Notes under the pieces: generated by a model
What the model was told of the DNA's origin: nothing
The model's input: only the letters and a program-made list of their open reading frames with translations
The model's database searches: none
Part shown: piece after piece, positions 43,825 through 54,100 of the stretch
Layout: every line of letters begins with the position of its first letter
Numbering within the stretch: the stretch's first letter is position 1
Translations under genes and position numbers: made by a program
Assembly: GCA_964414815.1 (NCBI GenBank)
Contig: CAYPXY010000020.1
Span: forward strand, 5,108 to 69,107
Direction: 5' to 3'
DNA length: 64,000 bases
Source of the DNA: Mariniblastus sp964414815
GTDB lineage: Bacteria; Planctomycetota; Planctomycetia; Pirellulales; Pirellulaceae

Positions 43825-44814
43825 GTGCAGCTTCTTCAGCTCATCTCCAGTACATCCAATCAAATCACTCGCAACCAGTGACACCTCACCGAAACGGCGG
43901 GCTGCTTCGTCACCGGCAAGTCCGTGAAGGTGAACGCCCAGTCTTGCAGCATCAAGCGGCGACATCGCTTGGCCGATCAGCGCGGCGATGATCCCCGTCA
44001 GTACGTCGCCCGTTCCGCCCGTTGCCATTCCGGGATTGCCCGTTTGGTTGTGGAATAATTGCTTTCCGTTTGAAATGAGGGTTCGGTTGCCTTTCAAAAC
44101 CACAACGATCGAATGGGTCTCGGCGAGTCCGATTGCTGCGTCCTCTCGCGTCTGGCGACTGCCATACGACGTCCCGGTGACTCGCTCGAATTCGCGATCA
44201 TGGGGCGTCAGAATTCTTGGGCCAGCATGTTGACCCAACTCAACGCCACCATCGGACAGGCTGTTCAGTCCATCGGCATCAACGATCAGGGGTTGGCTGG
44301 CAAATTCGTAGACGTATTGGACCATCGCCTGCTGCGCATCGCCGCGCCCCATGCCGGGGCCGATCGCCACCACGTCCGCCCAAGCCAGTTCCTGCTCGAC
44401 GGCCTCGAGGCTACTCAGAGCAAAGTGCCCATCGCGGCTCTCGCATCCGCGGGTCATGTAGCAGGGCGAAAACCCGGCGACGATGGACTGGATTGCATCG
44501 GGGACCAAGACTTTCACCAGTCCCGCTCCAGCGCGTGTTGCCGCCATGGCGGTGAGGCCGATCGCACCTGCCATTCCCATCGAGCCGCCAATCAGCAGTA
44601 CCTTGCCGTAGTCGCCCTTGTGCGAGTCGGGCCGCCTCGATGGCAATTTTAGCATAGGTATCGCATCGGCTGTCGGTGGTTCGCCGGGGCCAGCGACCGA
44701 GGGAGCGGATTCGGTTGTCCCGCTGGCAAATACCTGCGAGGTAAACTGCTCCAGACTCAGCCGACCCGCTCGAAACGACTTGGCCAGCTGTTGAAATTGG
44801 TTTCGGTTGATCAT
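43819..44814 (-). CDS. nnrD: ADP/ATP-dependent NAD(P)H-hydrate dehydratase
   Basis: 331 residues from the ATG at 44814. It repairs damaged NAD(P)H hydrates using ADP or ATP. The ribokinase-like fold is seen in GDYGKVLLIGGSMGMAGAIGLTAMAATRAGAGLVKV, in IVDADGLN, in LTPHDREFERV and in the catalytic NPGMATGGTGDVLTGII. The usual epimerase half (NnrE) is absent, so this is the single-domain form. An extra N-terminal ~60 residues (NRNQFQQLAKSFRAGRLSLEQF) is helical and not part of the core fold. Its last six bases lie in the GTTGTCA array. Confidence 0.93.
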   Translation of the reverse strand: MINRNQFQQLAKSFRAGRLSLEQFTSQVFASGTTESAPSVAGPGEPPTADAIPMLKLPSRRPDSHKGDYGKVLLIGGSMGMAGAIGLTAMAATRAGAGLVKVLVPDAIQSIVAGFSPCYMTRGCESRDGHFALSSLEAVEQELAWADVVAIGPGMGRGDAQQAMVQYVYEFASQPLIVDADGLNSLSDGGVELGQHAGPRILTPHDREFERVTGTSYGSRQTREDAAIGLAETHSIVVVLKGNRTLISNGKQLFHNQTGNPGMATGGTGDVLTGIIAALIGQAMSPLDAARLGVHLHGLAGDEAARRFGEVSLVASDLIGCTGDELKKLHN

Positions 44815-44868
44815 AATGGAAGGCAACTGTACAGGGATACTGTGGAAAAGCAAGGAGATACTTATCGT

Positions 44869-45062
44869 AACCGTTCACTGAGGTTTAGCCGCAAGCCGAA
44901 GCCGACCGCCATTGGTTTGCAACGATCACAAAAAGCAGATCGGCTCATGGGTTGAAGCTGAAATATCGAGAAATGGTCGGCGCAGGCGCGCCGGAAGACG
45001 GTAGGGTGTCGTCTCCGTACTCAAACAGCCTGCCAATAAAATACGTACGTCCGTGAACGGTT
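44869..45062. repeat. 194-bp element with AACCGTTCAC terminal inverted repeats
   Basis: AACCGTTCAC at 44869-44878 and GTGAACGGTT at 45053-45062 are perfect inverses. The inside (GTTTAGCCGCAAGCCGAAGC ... ATGGTCGGCGCAGGCGCG) is one half of the giant inverted repeat at 28957-29357. Non-coding. Confidence 0.9.
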
Positions 45063-45080
45063 GAACAGCAGGTTGCAGAT

Positions 45081-45200
45081 GGCCTGGTGGAAATCATAAC
45101 CCGAAGCGTTAGCGAGGGAAGAACTGCGGTCCCTCGCTTACGCTTCGGGTTATGATTCGAATATTATCAACAGTGATCGCTGAGATATCCACCAGCCCAG
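45081..45200. repeat. Long-form palindromic repeat upstream of argG
   Basis: Opposite orientation to 19893-20014: it starts GGCCTGGTGGAAATCATAAC and ends TATCCACCAGCCCAG, with ATCAACAGTGATC on the right. The core hairpin is 45096-45152. It lies in the 500-base argG leader region, which holds no gene. Confidence 0.9.
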
Positions 45201-45314
45201 GTTGTGGCTCCCCCCATCTGCAAATGACCAAGAGACGGTAAACTATGAGGTGCATGAAAGCCACGCAATCTCCAATTTATCAACGCAATTCAAATCGAAA
45301 AAGGTAACCCATAA

Positions 45315-46529
45315 ATGTCTGACTGTGTTTTGGCCTATTCTGGAGGACTCGATACATCCGTGATTCTCGGCTGGTTGATCGATCAAGGCTATGATGTTCA
45401 TGCCGTTTATGTCGATCTGGGTCAGCCGTGCGAAGATCGCGAAGCCGTTTTAATCAAGGCCCGAAGTGCGGGCGCAAAATCGGCTCGTATCGTCGATGCA
45501 CGCGAGGAACTGTGTCGTGATTTTGCATTTCCAGTTCTAGCCTGGCAAGCCAAATATGAAGGGCCGTATCTGCTGGGGACGTCAATCGCTCGTCCGCTGA
45601 TTTCCAAAGTCTGTTTGCAGGTCGCTCGCGAAGTCGGCGCGACTGTCTTTGCGCACGGCGCCACCGGAAAAGGAAACGATCAATGCCGTTTCCAATTGGC
45701 GGCCGAAGCGCTCGATGCCAATATCACCGTCGTCGCGCCCTGGCGAATCAAAGCCTTCCGCGATCAGTTCCCCGGGCGGACGGAGTTGATCGCGTACTGC
45801 GAATCGAAAAATATTCCGGTCAAAGCATCGGCGGCAAAACCGTACAGCAGCGATGAAAACTGCCTGCATATCAGCTATGAAGCTGGAAAACTGGAATCGC
45901 TTGATGTCAATGGCGTGGAACTGGTAGAGTTCGGGATGGGCGTATCACCTGAAGCCGCTCCCGACAAAAAAGAAACGGTGACGATCGATTTTGAATCCGG
46001 CGTGCCCGTCGCTGTCAACGGAAAATCGTTGACCGCACTGGAAATCGTCGAAACCTTGAATCAACGGGGCGGTCGCAATGGAGTCGGGCGAATCGACATG
46101 GTGGAAAATCGCTTTGTCGGAATGAAGAGTCGCGGAGTTTATGAAGCTCCCGGCATGACGATTCTGTATATGGCCCATCGGCTCGTGGAACAACTGACGA
46201 TGGATCGGGATTTGATGCACTTGCGAGATCGACTCTCGCCCGAAGTCGCCGAAATGGTCTACTACGGTTTCTGGTACTGTCCCAAGTTTGATGCGCTGCT
46301 GGCGTTCAACCAGCAAGCCCAGAAGAATGTCACCGGCAGCGTCACGCTGGACCTCTACAAAGGAAACATCGCGGTCGCCAAACGGTCAAGCCCGTTGAGC
46401 CTCTATGATGAGTCGATCGCCACGATGGAAGGCGGTGGCGCCTACAATCAGGACGACGCGGAAGGTTTTCTGAGAATTCAGGGATTGCCGGGACGAGTTC
46501 AAGCTCGAATGAATCCGAGAGAGTATTGA
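45315..46529 (+). CDS. argG: Argininosuccinate synthase
   Basis: 404 residues, start preceded by AAAAAGGTAA. It joins citrulline and aspartate with ATP in arginine synthesis. The ATP loop is VLAYSGGLDTSV near the N-terminus; FAHGATGKGNDQCRF and LHISYEAGKLE are also typical of ArgG. Length is normal. The next gene starts seven bases after its stop, so the two are probably co-translated. Leader sequence holds a palindromic repeat but no arginine-type control was seen. Confidence 0.98.
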   Translation: MSDCVLAYSGGLDTSVILGWLIDQGYDVHAVYVDLGQPCEDREAVLIKARSAGAKSARIVDAREELCRDFAFPVLAWQAKYEGPYLLGTSIARPLISKVCLQVAREVGATVFAHGATGKGNDQCRFQLAAEALDANITVVAPWRIKAFRDQFPGRTELIAYCESKNIPVKASAAKPYSSDENCLHISYEAGKLESLDVNGVELVEFGMGVSPEAAPDKKETVTIDFESGVPVAVNGKSLTALEIVETLNQRGGRNGVGRIDMVENRFVGMKSRGVYEAPGMTILYMAHRLVEQLTMDRDLMHLRDRLSPEVAEMVYYGFWYCPKFDALLAFNQQAQKNVTGSVTLDLYKGNIAVAKRSSPLSLYDESIATMEGGGAYNQDDAEGFLRIQGLPGRVQARMNPREY

Positions 46530-46536
46530 TTTATAA

Positions 46537-48183
46537 ATGTTAAATTTTATACATATCGTGGTTTTCGCTCTCTTCGTAGTTAGCCATTGGTTTGGAGGGG
46601 CGATTCAGGCTCAGTCGCAAGACTCCAAAACTCCGCCCCCCGTCGAAGTGTATATGGGGCGCCGGATTGCCCAGACGATGCACTTTGGGGGTGCGGAGTG
46701 GTTGATTCGCGATGAGCGCGAACGCGAGGAGCGATGTTCGCTGATGCTGACCAACCTGGGGATCAAGCCGGGGCAGGTGATCTGCGACATGGGCTGCGGC
46801 AACGGGTTCTACACCTTGCAGCTTGCCAAAATGCTGGGCGATCATGGAACGGTCATCGGTGTGGATGTGCAACCTGAAATGCTGTCCATGTTGCGGGACC
46901 GAATGGAGCAGCAAGGTGTCGAAAATATTATTCCCATACTCGGCTCCTATCACAGTCCCCGGCTTCCGGCGAACACGGTCGATCGGGTGCTGATGGTCGA
47001 TGTTTACCATGAGTTTTCGCACCCGGAATCCATGCTCGCGGGCATTCGCAAAAGTCTTAAACCGGACGGTCAAATTGTGCTGGTGGAATATCGGGAGGAG
47101 GACCCAAGCGTTCCGATCAAGCCTCTGCACAAAATGAGCAAGCAGCAAATCGACAAGGAAATGCAGGCCAACGGTTTCAAGCTGGTTTCGCAATTTGAGC
47201 ACCTGCCTTGGCAACACATGATGTTCTACGGGATCGACGATCAGTGGCAAGGTCATGCAGTGGAACCGGAGCCGGCCTATGATCCCATGGCGGTCAACGA
47301 AGAGGGAATTGATCAAACGACGTTTACCGTCGAAGACAAAACGCGCAGCCGCGATATTCCGATTCGGGTTTACCTGCCAGCCGATACTCGTCCAGCGCCC
47401 GTGATTCTGTTCAGTCACGGCTTGGGTGGAAGCCGTGACAACAACCCGTATCTGGGCAGACATTGGTCGGCTCGCGGATACGTGGCGGTCTTCATGCAGC
47501 ATCCCGGCAGCGACGAAGACGTTTGGCGCGGCGTTCGTTTGGGCCAGCGGCTGGCCGAGATGCGCAAGGCGGCCAGTGCCGAAAACTTCCAGTTGCGAGT
47601 CAAGGATGTACCCGCCGTCATCGATCAACTGGAACGATGGAATCAGGAAGCCCATCATGAGCTTGGTCAGCGAATGGATCTGACGCGAATCGGCATGTGT
47701 GGCCATTCGTTCGGTGCCGTCACCACGCAGGCCGTCTCCGGTCAAACCTTTCTGGGCCAGCAGGCATTCACCGACGCGCGCATCCAAGCGGCATTGGCGA
47801 TGAGTCCGAGTAAAAGCAAAACGCTAACTCCCGAACGGTCGTTTGGCAACGTTTCGATCCCGTGGCTATTGATGAGCGGAACCAACGACACGTCCGTCAT
47901 CAACGATACGACTGTCGAAGATCGTTTGGCGGTTTATCCGGCGCTGCCAACGGGCCATAAATACGAATTGGTACTTGATGAGGCGGAGCATTCGGCGTTT
48001 AACGAGCGCGGCCTACCGGGCGATCGCGACCGCCGTAACCCCAACCATCACCGCGCCATTCTCGCGATCAGCACCGCCTTTTGGGACACTTACCTAAAGG
48101 AAGAAAAACCCGCACGGGAATGGCTCGACAGCGATACCGTTCGTCAAGTTCTTGAGCCCCAGGATCGCTGGCAGCGGAAGTAG
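46537..48183 (+). CDS. Exported methyltransferase fused to an alpha/beta hydrolase
   Basis: 548 residues with a signal peptide (MLNFIHIVVFALFVVSHWFG ... QAQ). Residues ~35-245 form a class I SAM methyltransferase-like domain (motif I DMGCGNGFYT at 84-93, then GTVIGVDVQPEML). Residues ~255-540 are a dienelactone-hydrolase-like alpha/beta hydrolase: oxyanion region SHGLGGSRD with H294, nucleophile S391 in GHSFG, a GTNDTS acid region and H485 in EAEHSAF. Both domains keep their key motifs. SAM is normally cytosolic, so a signal peptide before a methyltransferase is odd. Directly follows argG. Role unknown. Confidence 0.85.
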   Translation: MLNFIHIVVFALFVVSHWFGGAIQAQSQDSKTPPPVEVYMGRRIAQTMHFGGAEWLIRDEREREERCSLMLTNLGIKPGQVICDMGCGNGFYTLQLAKMLGDHGTVIGVDVQPEMLSMLRDRMEQQGVENIIPILGSYHSPRLPANTVDRVLMVDVYHEFSHPESMLAGIRKSLKPDGQIVLVEYREEDPSVPIKPLHKMSKQQIDKEMQANGFKLVSQFEHLPWQHMMFYGIDDQWQGHAVEPEPAYDPMAVNEEGIDQTTFTVEDKTRSRDIPIRVYLPADTRPAPVILFSHGLGGSRDNNPYLGRHWSARGYVAVFMQHPGSDEDVWRGVRLGQRLAEMRKAASAENFQLRVKDVPAVIDQLERWNQEAHHELGQRMDLTRIGMCGHSFGAVTTQAVSGQTFLGQQAFTDARIQAALAMSPSKSKTLTPERSFGNVSIPWLLMSGTNDTSVINDTTVEDRLAVYPALPTGHKYELVLDEAEHSAFNERGLPGDRDRRNPNHHRAILAISTAFWDTYLKEEKPAREWLDSDTVRQVLEPQDRWQRK

Positions 48184-48247
48184 GGAGCAGGGTAACGGGC
48201 AAACTTTTTTTGTAGCCGTTCACGAATTTAAGGTTTGGGAGTACGAG

Positions 48248-49315
48248 TCATTCGCTTTTGCGTTTTCTGTGCAGCTTGTTTTTCTTTGCTTCCGACTCGA
48301 TCCTCTTCAGTTCGTCGATCGACTTCTCAAAATGTTCATCTACCGGCTGGCGGCGCGACGCTTGCTGCTGCTTGAATCTGGCAAACTCGGTTTCAGCTTT
48401 CTCTTTCGCTTCATCGTGTGAGATTTTGCCAGCGTGATCGAGAATCTCGCGACCGGAAAGTCTCAGGAAGTCATCCAGCTTGGTTATCCAGTCTGCCATG
48501 GTCATCGGCTTGCGATTGAGCGCCTGTAGTTCGGCAAACTCCAGGTAGGCCGTGACGATTCGGTTCAGCGCCTCAATCTCATCGGACTGAAGATAGTTCT
48601 TCGCAATCGATACATCGGTTTTGCGAGGACGGGTTCCGTCCCAGGTGGTCAAGCCCATGTGGAACTGCGATGAATCAGCGCGGGCATGAACGATTTCCGC
48701 AGCCGTATGACCGTGTGCTGCCCAGTGCATCTTGTTTTGTATGGTTTTGAAGAAGGCTTGGGATGCCTCGACTGTTGGGTCGTAGTCGATGCTGGTGGCG
48801 TAGATGTCAAGCACTTTTCGCCAAAACACCCGCTCGCTGCTGCGGATGTCGCGGATGCGGGCGAGCAGTTCTTCGAAGTAGTTGCCGCCACCGGCCTGCT
48901 TGAGCCGGGAATCATCCATCGCAAATCCCTTGACGAGGTATTCGCGCAGTCGCTGCGTGGCCCAAATACGAAACTGCGTGCCTCGGTGCGACCGGACGCG
49001 GTAGCCGACTGAGATGATTACGTCGAGGTTGTAGTGTTCAATTTGACGGGAAATCTCGCGATTTCCTTCAGTTTGAACTATTAAGTAACGCTTAATAGTT
49101 GCCTCGCGCTCGAGTTCGCACTCCTCATAGATCGTTGTAAGATGCTGATTGATGTTGGGTACGGTCGTCTGGAACAGTTCGGCCATCTGTCGCTGGGTCA
49201 GCCACACGGTTTCCTGCTCCATGCGAACGTCGATACGGGTCTGACCGTCTTCAGTCTGATAGAGAATAAACTCACCCGCGCCATCGGGATCGGGTGATGG
49301 TAAATTTCCGGTCAT
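48248..49315 (-). CDS. RhuM family protein
   Basis: 355 residues. The N-terminal part (VWLTQRQMAELFQTTVPNINQHLTTIYEECEL) is the winged-helix-like RhuM region; RQIEHYNLDVIISVGYRVRSHRGTQFRIWATQRLREYLVKGF is the family signature. The C-terminal tail is very basic and helical (RIESEAKKNKLHRKRKSE). RhuM proteins are found in Salmonella pathogenicity islands and widely in accessory DNA, often next to restriction or toxin genes; none is seen beside this one. The molecular role is unknown. Confidence 0.9.
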   Translation of the reverse strand: MTGNLPSPDPDGAGEFILYQTEDGQTRIDVRMEQETVWLTQRQMAELFQTTVPNINQHLTTIYEECELEREATIKRYLIVQTEGNREISRQIEHYNLDVIISVGYRVRSHRGTQFRIWATQRLREYLVKGFAMDDSRLKQAGGGNYFEELLARIRDIRSSERVFWRKVLDIYATSIDYDPTVEASQAFFKTIQNKMHWAAHGHTAAEIVHARADSSQFHMGLTTWDGTRPRKTDVSIAKNYLQSDEIEALNRIVTAYLEFAELQALNRKPMTMADWITKLDDFLRLSGREILDHAGKISHDEAKEKAETEFARFKQQQASRRQPVDEHFEKSIDELKRIESEAKKNKLHRKRKSE

Positions 49316-49367
49316 GAGGATTCCTTACGGATAATAAGCAGGACCACATACTCTCGAGTGAAGCGTT

Positions 49368-49468
49368 GCTGATCCTGGCCCCCACCGAATAAATTCGGTG
49401 GGGAGCGTTTGGTCTGACATGACGTTTTAGCAGCTGATCCTCACTTCCACCGAAATAAATTCGGTAGG
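49368..49468. repeat. Pair of ACCGAATWAATTCGGT palindromes upstream of the RhuM gene
   Basis: The palindrome at 49380-49403 has perfect 11-base arms around AA. The second at 49446-49468 is a diverged copy. Each follows GCTGATCCT (49368 and 49433), so a unit of about 65 bases is duplicated. Confidence 0.85.
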
Positions 49469-49566
49469 GAGTTGTTCCACTGTTTAAGTTTGCGGTATTC
49501 GGGCTTGCCCCTGCGGACTGCAATCGGGCTTGTCCCTGTGGACAGCCATCAACCCGATGCCGTTTT

Positions 49567-50691
49567 TTATGAATCGCCGACATCATCGGATGCGTCGTCA
49601 CCCGGTTCTTGACCGCTGCCGAATGCCGTAGCGATCTCTTCCGTGTAGCCGCCGGCGGCCATGACTTGGTCGCGGATTTGTTCGCAGACATCGGGGTTCT
49701 CAAGCAGATAGTTGCGAGCTTTTTCCTTGCCTTGGCCAAGATGAATCGAATCGAACTTGAACCAGGCACCGCTGCGGACGACGATCTTGTGGGCCACACC
49801 GAGATCGAGTACATCGCCCTCGTAGCTGATCCCGTTGGTGTGCATCATATCGAACTCGGCAACGCGGAACGGAGGAGCGACTTTGTTTTTCACGATTTTT
49901 GCTTTGACGCGTTGGCCGACTTGCGTTTCACCGTCTTTCAACGTGCCGATTTTGCGAACGTCGATCCGAACGGAAGTGTAAAATTTCAATGCCCGGCCGC
50001 CGGGGGTGGTTTCGGGGCTGCCAAACATCACACCGATCTTTTCACGGATCTGGTTGATGAAAATCGTACAGGTTTTGCTGCGAGCGATCGCACCGGTCAG
50101 TTTTCGCAGCGACTGGCTCATCAAGCGGGCTTGCAGGCCGACGTGCGAGTCGCCGATCTCGCCTTCAAGTTCCTTTTTAGGAACCAGTGCGGCCACTGAG
50201 TCGACAACGATCACGTCCACCGAGTTCGATTTGATCAGCATCTCGACGATTTGCATCGCTTCTTCACCGCTGCTTGGCTGGCTGACCAGCAGCGTATCGA
50301 GCGACACGCCGACTTTCTTGGCCCACGTCGGATCGAAAGCATGTTCCGCATCGACAATCGCGGCGATCCCGCCACTTTTTTGGGCCTGTGCAATGGTATG
50401 CAGAGCCAGCGTTGTTTTACCGCTGGATTCGGGGCCAAAAATTTCGATGATCCGCCCGCAAGGAAGCCCCGCTCCGCCGAGAGCCATATCCAGCGACAGA
50501 CTTCCGGTCGGAATCCCACGAATCTGTTGAGTCGAATCGTTTCCGAGTGCCATAATCGAGCCGGCTCCGAACTGGGCTTCGATTTGCTGGACCGCCGTTT
50601 TGAGGTGTTCGTTTTCAGCCAGCATCTTTTCGACGGCTGTTGCACCTTGAGCTTTTTCGTCAGACTTTTTGACTGTTTTGGTCTTTGCCAT
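49567..50691 (-). CDS. recA: Recombinase A
   Basis: 374 residues from the ATG at 50691, which has AAAGGA at proper spacing; an ATG nine bases earlier is too close to it. It drives homologous recombination and SOS derepression. Walker A is GPESSGKT (86-93); IVVDSVAALVPK and FINQIREKIGVMFGSPETTPGGRALKFY are standard. The N-terminus has about 20 extra, lysine-rich residues compared with E. coli. No LexA-type CTGT-N8-ACAG box was seen upstream. An MITE-like element sits 120 bases upstream of the start. Confidence 0.98.
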   Translation of the reverse strand: MAKTKTVKKSDEKAQGATAVEKMLAENEHLKTAVQQIEAQFGAGSIMALGNDSTQQIRGIPTGSLSLDMALGGAGLPCGRIIEIFGPESSGKTTLALHTIAQAQKSGGIAAIVDAEHAFDPTWAKKVGVSLDTLLVSQPSSGEEAMQIVEMLIKSNSVDVIVVDSVAALVPKKELEGEIGDSHVGLQARLMSQSLRKLTGAIARSKTCTIFINQIREKIGVMFGSPETTPGGRALKFYTSVRIDVRKIGTLKDGETQVGQRVKAKIVKNKVAPPFRVAEFDMMHTNGISYEGDVLDLGVAHKIVVRSGAWFKFDSIHLGQGKEKARNYLLENPDVCEQIRDQVMAAGGYTEEIATAFGSGQEPGDDASDDVGDS

Positions 50692-50811
50692 GATATGCAT
50701 CCTTTATAAGAGTGGGTCGCCTGCGATTCGAGCGAATTGCAGTCAGTTTACGATAGGGTTGTGTGAAGTGGATTTCAAGTACGGTAAGCGGTCTTTTTCG
50801 GGACTCCCTTT

Positions 50812-50925
50812 AGGCGACCGGCAGGCAAAAGTTTACCCAAGCCGAATTGTGTTTCTCAGATGCTGAGTTGCGAGTCGCGGAGCGACTCGCCTACACTAGG
50901 GTACGTCTTTATCTGCCGGTCGCCT
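50812..50925. repeat. 114-bp MITE-like element with AGGCGACCGGCAG ends
   Basis: Perfect 13-base terminal inverted repeats at 50812-50824 and 50913-50925. A central palindrome lies at 50870-50890. It is the complete form of the family; the copy at 25783-25937 has a shortened left end. It encodes nothing and lies between the divergent recA and DUF1549/1553 genes. The rest of that spacer (50692-51162) holds no gene. Confidence 0.92.
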
Positions 50926-51162
50926 TATGGGGCTTGCGTTTCCTGATCCTCAACAAGTATCGCGACCCGATTGTCACATTGGGTCACTGGCGAAGGCTAT
51001 TTTTGAAAATTTCGAATTTTTTTCTGGTGAGACGGGGAACCTCTTGGAGAAGGTTCGTTATTTGGTCCATCAGGCGGGAGAACCAGGCGTGAAATTGTAT
51101 TTCAAATGAGTTACACTATTTGGAGTACGGAAATTCAAATATTTTCTCGGACGGTGCCTTAC

Positions 51163-54100
51163 ATGTTGATTCGTGTTTTTATCATTGGGTGCATTGTCAC
51201 CGTTGCGGTCGGAGCCTTCAGCGTTGATCAGGATCAGGATTCGCCCGTCCAGCCGACCTCCTTGCCTGATCGCGTTTCTTTCAACGCTCACATCCGCCCG
51301 ATCATGTCGAACACCTGTTTCGTCTGTCATGGGCCGGACGAAGAAGCCAACCTCAGTGATCTGAGGCTCGATTCGTTTGAGGCCGCAGTGGAAGGAGGCG
51401 CGATCAAGCCGGGAAACGCGCTGGCGTCGGTGCTGTTTGAACGTCTCACCGACAAGGATTCTCCGATGCCGCCCGCCGATTTTAGGCATCAATTAAGTCC
51501 TCACGAAATCGAGCTGTTGAGGAAATGGATCGAACAGGGCGCCGACTACGAACAGCACTGGTCGTTCATGTCGATCGAGCGACCCGACGTCCCTGAAGTC
51601 GCTCATGCAGATCGAGTCGCGAATCCGATTGATGCATTTATTTTGCAGCGACTGGAGCAAACATCGCCGGAACTGGCCGATCGGGCCTTGGTGAGAGCCG
51701 ACAAGCGAACGCTGCTTCGCCGGTTGAGTCTCGACCTGACTGGATTGCCGCCCACGAACGCGGAGCTTGAGCAATTTCTGGCCGACGATTCGGCGGACGC
51801 CTACGAGCGGCAGGTCGATCGACTTCTGGCGTCGCCCCGATATGGTGAGCGGATGGCGTCAAGTTGGCTCGATGTCGTTCGGTTTTCGGATACGGTCGGT
51901 TTTCACGGCGATCAGAACCATCGCGTGTTTGCCTATCGCGACTATGTGATTGAGTCGATCAACGACAATAAACCGTTTGATCAATTTACAAAAGAACAAC
52001 TGGCTGGCGATCTGCTGGACCATCCAACCGACCAGCAGCGAATCGCCACCGCATTGATTCGACTGAACATGATGACTCGCGAAGGCGGAGCACAACCGGG
52101 CGAGTACATTGCGAAATACACGGCGGATCGGGTGAGGACGATTGGAACCGCTTGGCTGGGGCTGACGACGGGTTGCGCCGAATGCCACAATCACAAATAC
52201 GATCCGCTGACAATTCGTGATTTTTATTCCTTGGGAGCATTTTTTGACGACATCCAGCAATGGGGTGTTTATCACAGCTACGACTATACGCCCAATCCTG
52301 ATCTGCGAGGATTTTCCAACGATCATCCGTTTCCACCCGAGTTGCGTTCGCAAAGTCAATCGCTGATCGATCAGATTAAAAGGCTTGAGCTGGCGATGGC
52401 TTGTTCGATCGTGCAGGAAGTCGGTCAGAAGGCGTGGCATCAGCCTGAATTTCTGGAGTGGCTGGAAAAGATGCATGACGATCTGAAAAAACATCCCGAC
52501 GGATGGACGCCACTTGCAATCACGGAATTTGCTTCTGAGAAAGGGACTGATATCAAAGCGCTCGATGATACGCTGTTGCCGACCGGACAACCCAACGCGG
52601 AGGATGTCATCACCGTGACGGCGAACGTCGATCAACCTACAACGATCAAGGCGATTCGGCTCGAAGTGCTCCCGGATGAAGCCAATGGCGGAAATGTGGG
52701 GCGAAGCAACGGGCGGTTCAGTATCTCGATGTCGGTTTTCAGTCCGGCCGATCAAGAAGCAAAAATTGCGTTTGCTCAGGTTGATCGCCTGAATCCAAAT
52801 CGATATTACAGCGGGTTTGAATCGCGATTTCTTTCGGGGGCTTGGCGATCCGGGCCAGCCAGATGGCAGCTCCCGGCGGACGAGATGCGTTATCCACATA
52901 CGGCGGTTTATCATCTGGAGTCACCCCTGGAAATTACAGAAGGCCAGGCGATCGTTTTCAAGATCGCCAGTCCTGACATCGGCCGATTCAGGATTTCGAT
53001 CTCTCCGCTGACTCGATATGTTGCAGGGATGACCGCATTGACGGACGGATTGCAATGGTCGGCTGATCGGATCCATGAGCCTCATGTGATTGCGGGTGAG
53101 CAACTGGCCATGTGGATTGCCGCTTGGGTGCTCGCCAAGACTCCGGCCAATGATCTTTCCGAATCGGTGAAACGGTTGCGCGATGAGATCGCGGAATGCC
53201 GAAGTGGCTATGCGATGACGATGGTGACCGAGCAGGCTGATCCGAAAAAGCGACAGCAAACGCGCGTTCTACCTCGCGGGAATTGGCAGGACGAATCGGG
53301 GGAGAAGTTACTGCCCGATACTCCATCATTCCTTCCGAAATTGCCGGACGTTGGTGAAAGGCAAATGACACGACTCGATCTGGCGAACTGGTTGACTTCG
53401 AAAGAAAACCCGCTGACCGCACGGCACTTTGCGAATCGGACGTGGAAACATTTTTTTGGCACGGGGCTTTCAAACCAGCTTGACGATCTGGGCAATCAGG
53501 GTGAGTGGCCCAGCCATCCCGAATTGCTGGATTGGCTGGCCGCCGAGTTTCAGTCGGATTGGGATATGAAAAAGCTGGTTCGATTGATCGTGACCAGCAA
53601 CACGTATCAACAATGTGTCGCGGGTGACAGCCGCAATGCTGAAATCGATCCGTATAACCGCTTGCTGGCGTCGCAGGCTCCGCGACGGCTGGAAGCAGAA
53701 ACGGTTCGTGACAATGCGCTGGCGATTTCTGGGTTGCTCAACGTCGATTACGTGGGTGGGCCGAGTGTGTTCCCCTATCAACCGGAAAATTACTACGCGA
53801 ATCTGCAGTTTCCGGATCGACGTTACGTCGCCAGTCCTGATTTTCTTCAGTACCGCCGCGGCGTGTATGTTCACTGGCAGCGAACATTTTTGCATCCTTC
53901 CCTGCTCAATTTCGACGCTCCGGCGCGCGACGAATGCGTGGCCGATCGACCCCTGTCCAATAGTCCGCAACAGGCCTTGACGTTGCTCAACGATCCTCAG
54001 TTCGTTGAGATGAGCGTCGCCTTTGCAAACCGATTGTTAAATGTCGCCAAGCAACCCATCCCAACCCGAAGCGTAAGCGAGGGACCATCAGAACTCTTAG

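Noticed and set aside
46540..47787. Long open frame on the minus strand opposite the methyltransferase-hydrolase gene
   Set aside because: It has no recognisable domain, no ribosome site and histidine/arginine-rich shadow composition; the plus-strand gene has clear motifs.
48248..49315. Defence island around the RhuM gene
   Set aside because: No restriction, abortive-infection or other defence gene lies beside it; recA and an argG-linked gene are the neighbours.
51859..52914. Long minus-strand frame opposite the DUF1549/1553 gene
   Set aside because: Shadow of a strongly supported gene; composition unnatural and no motif.
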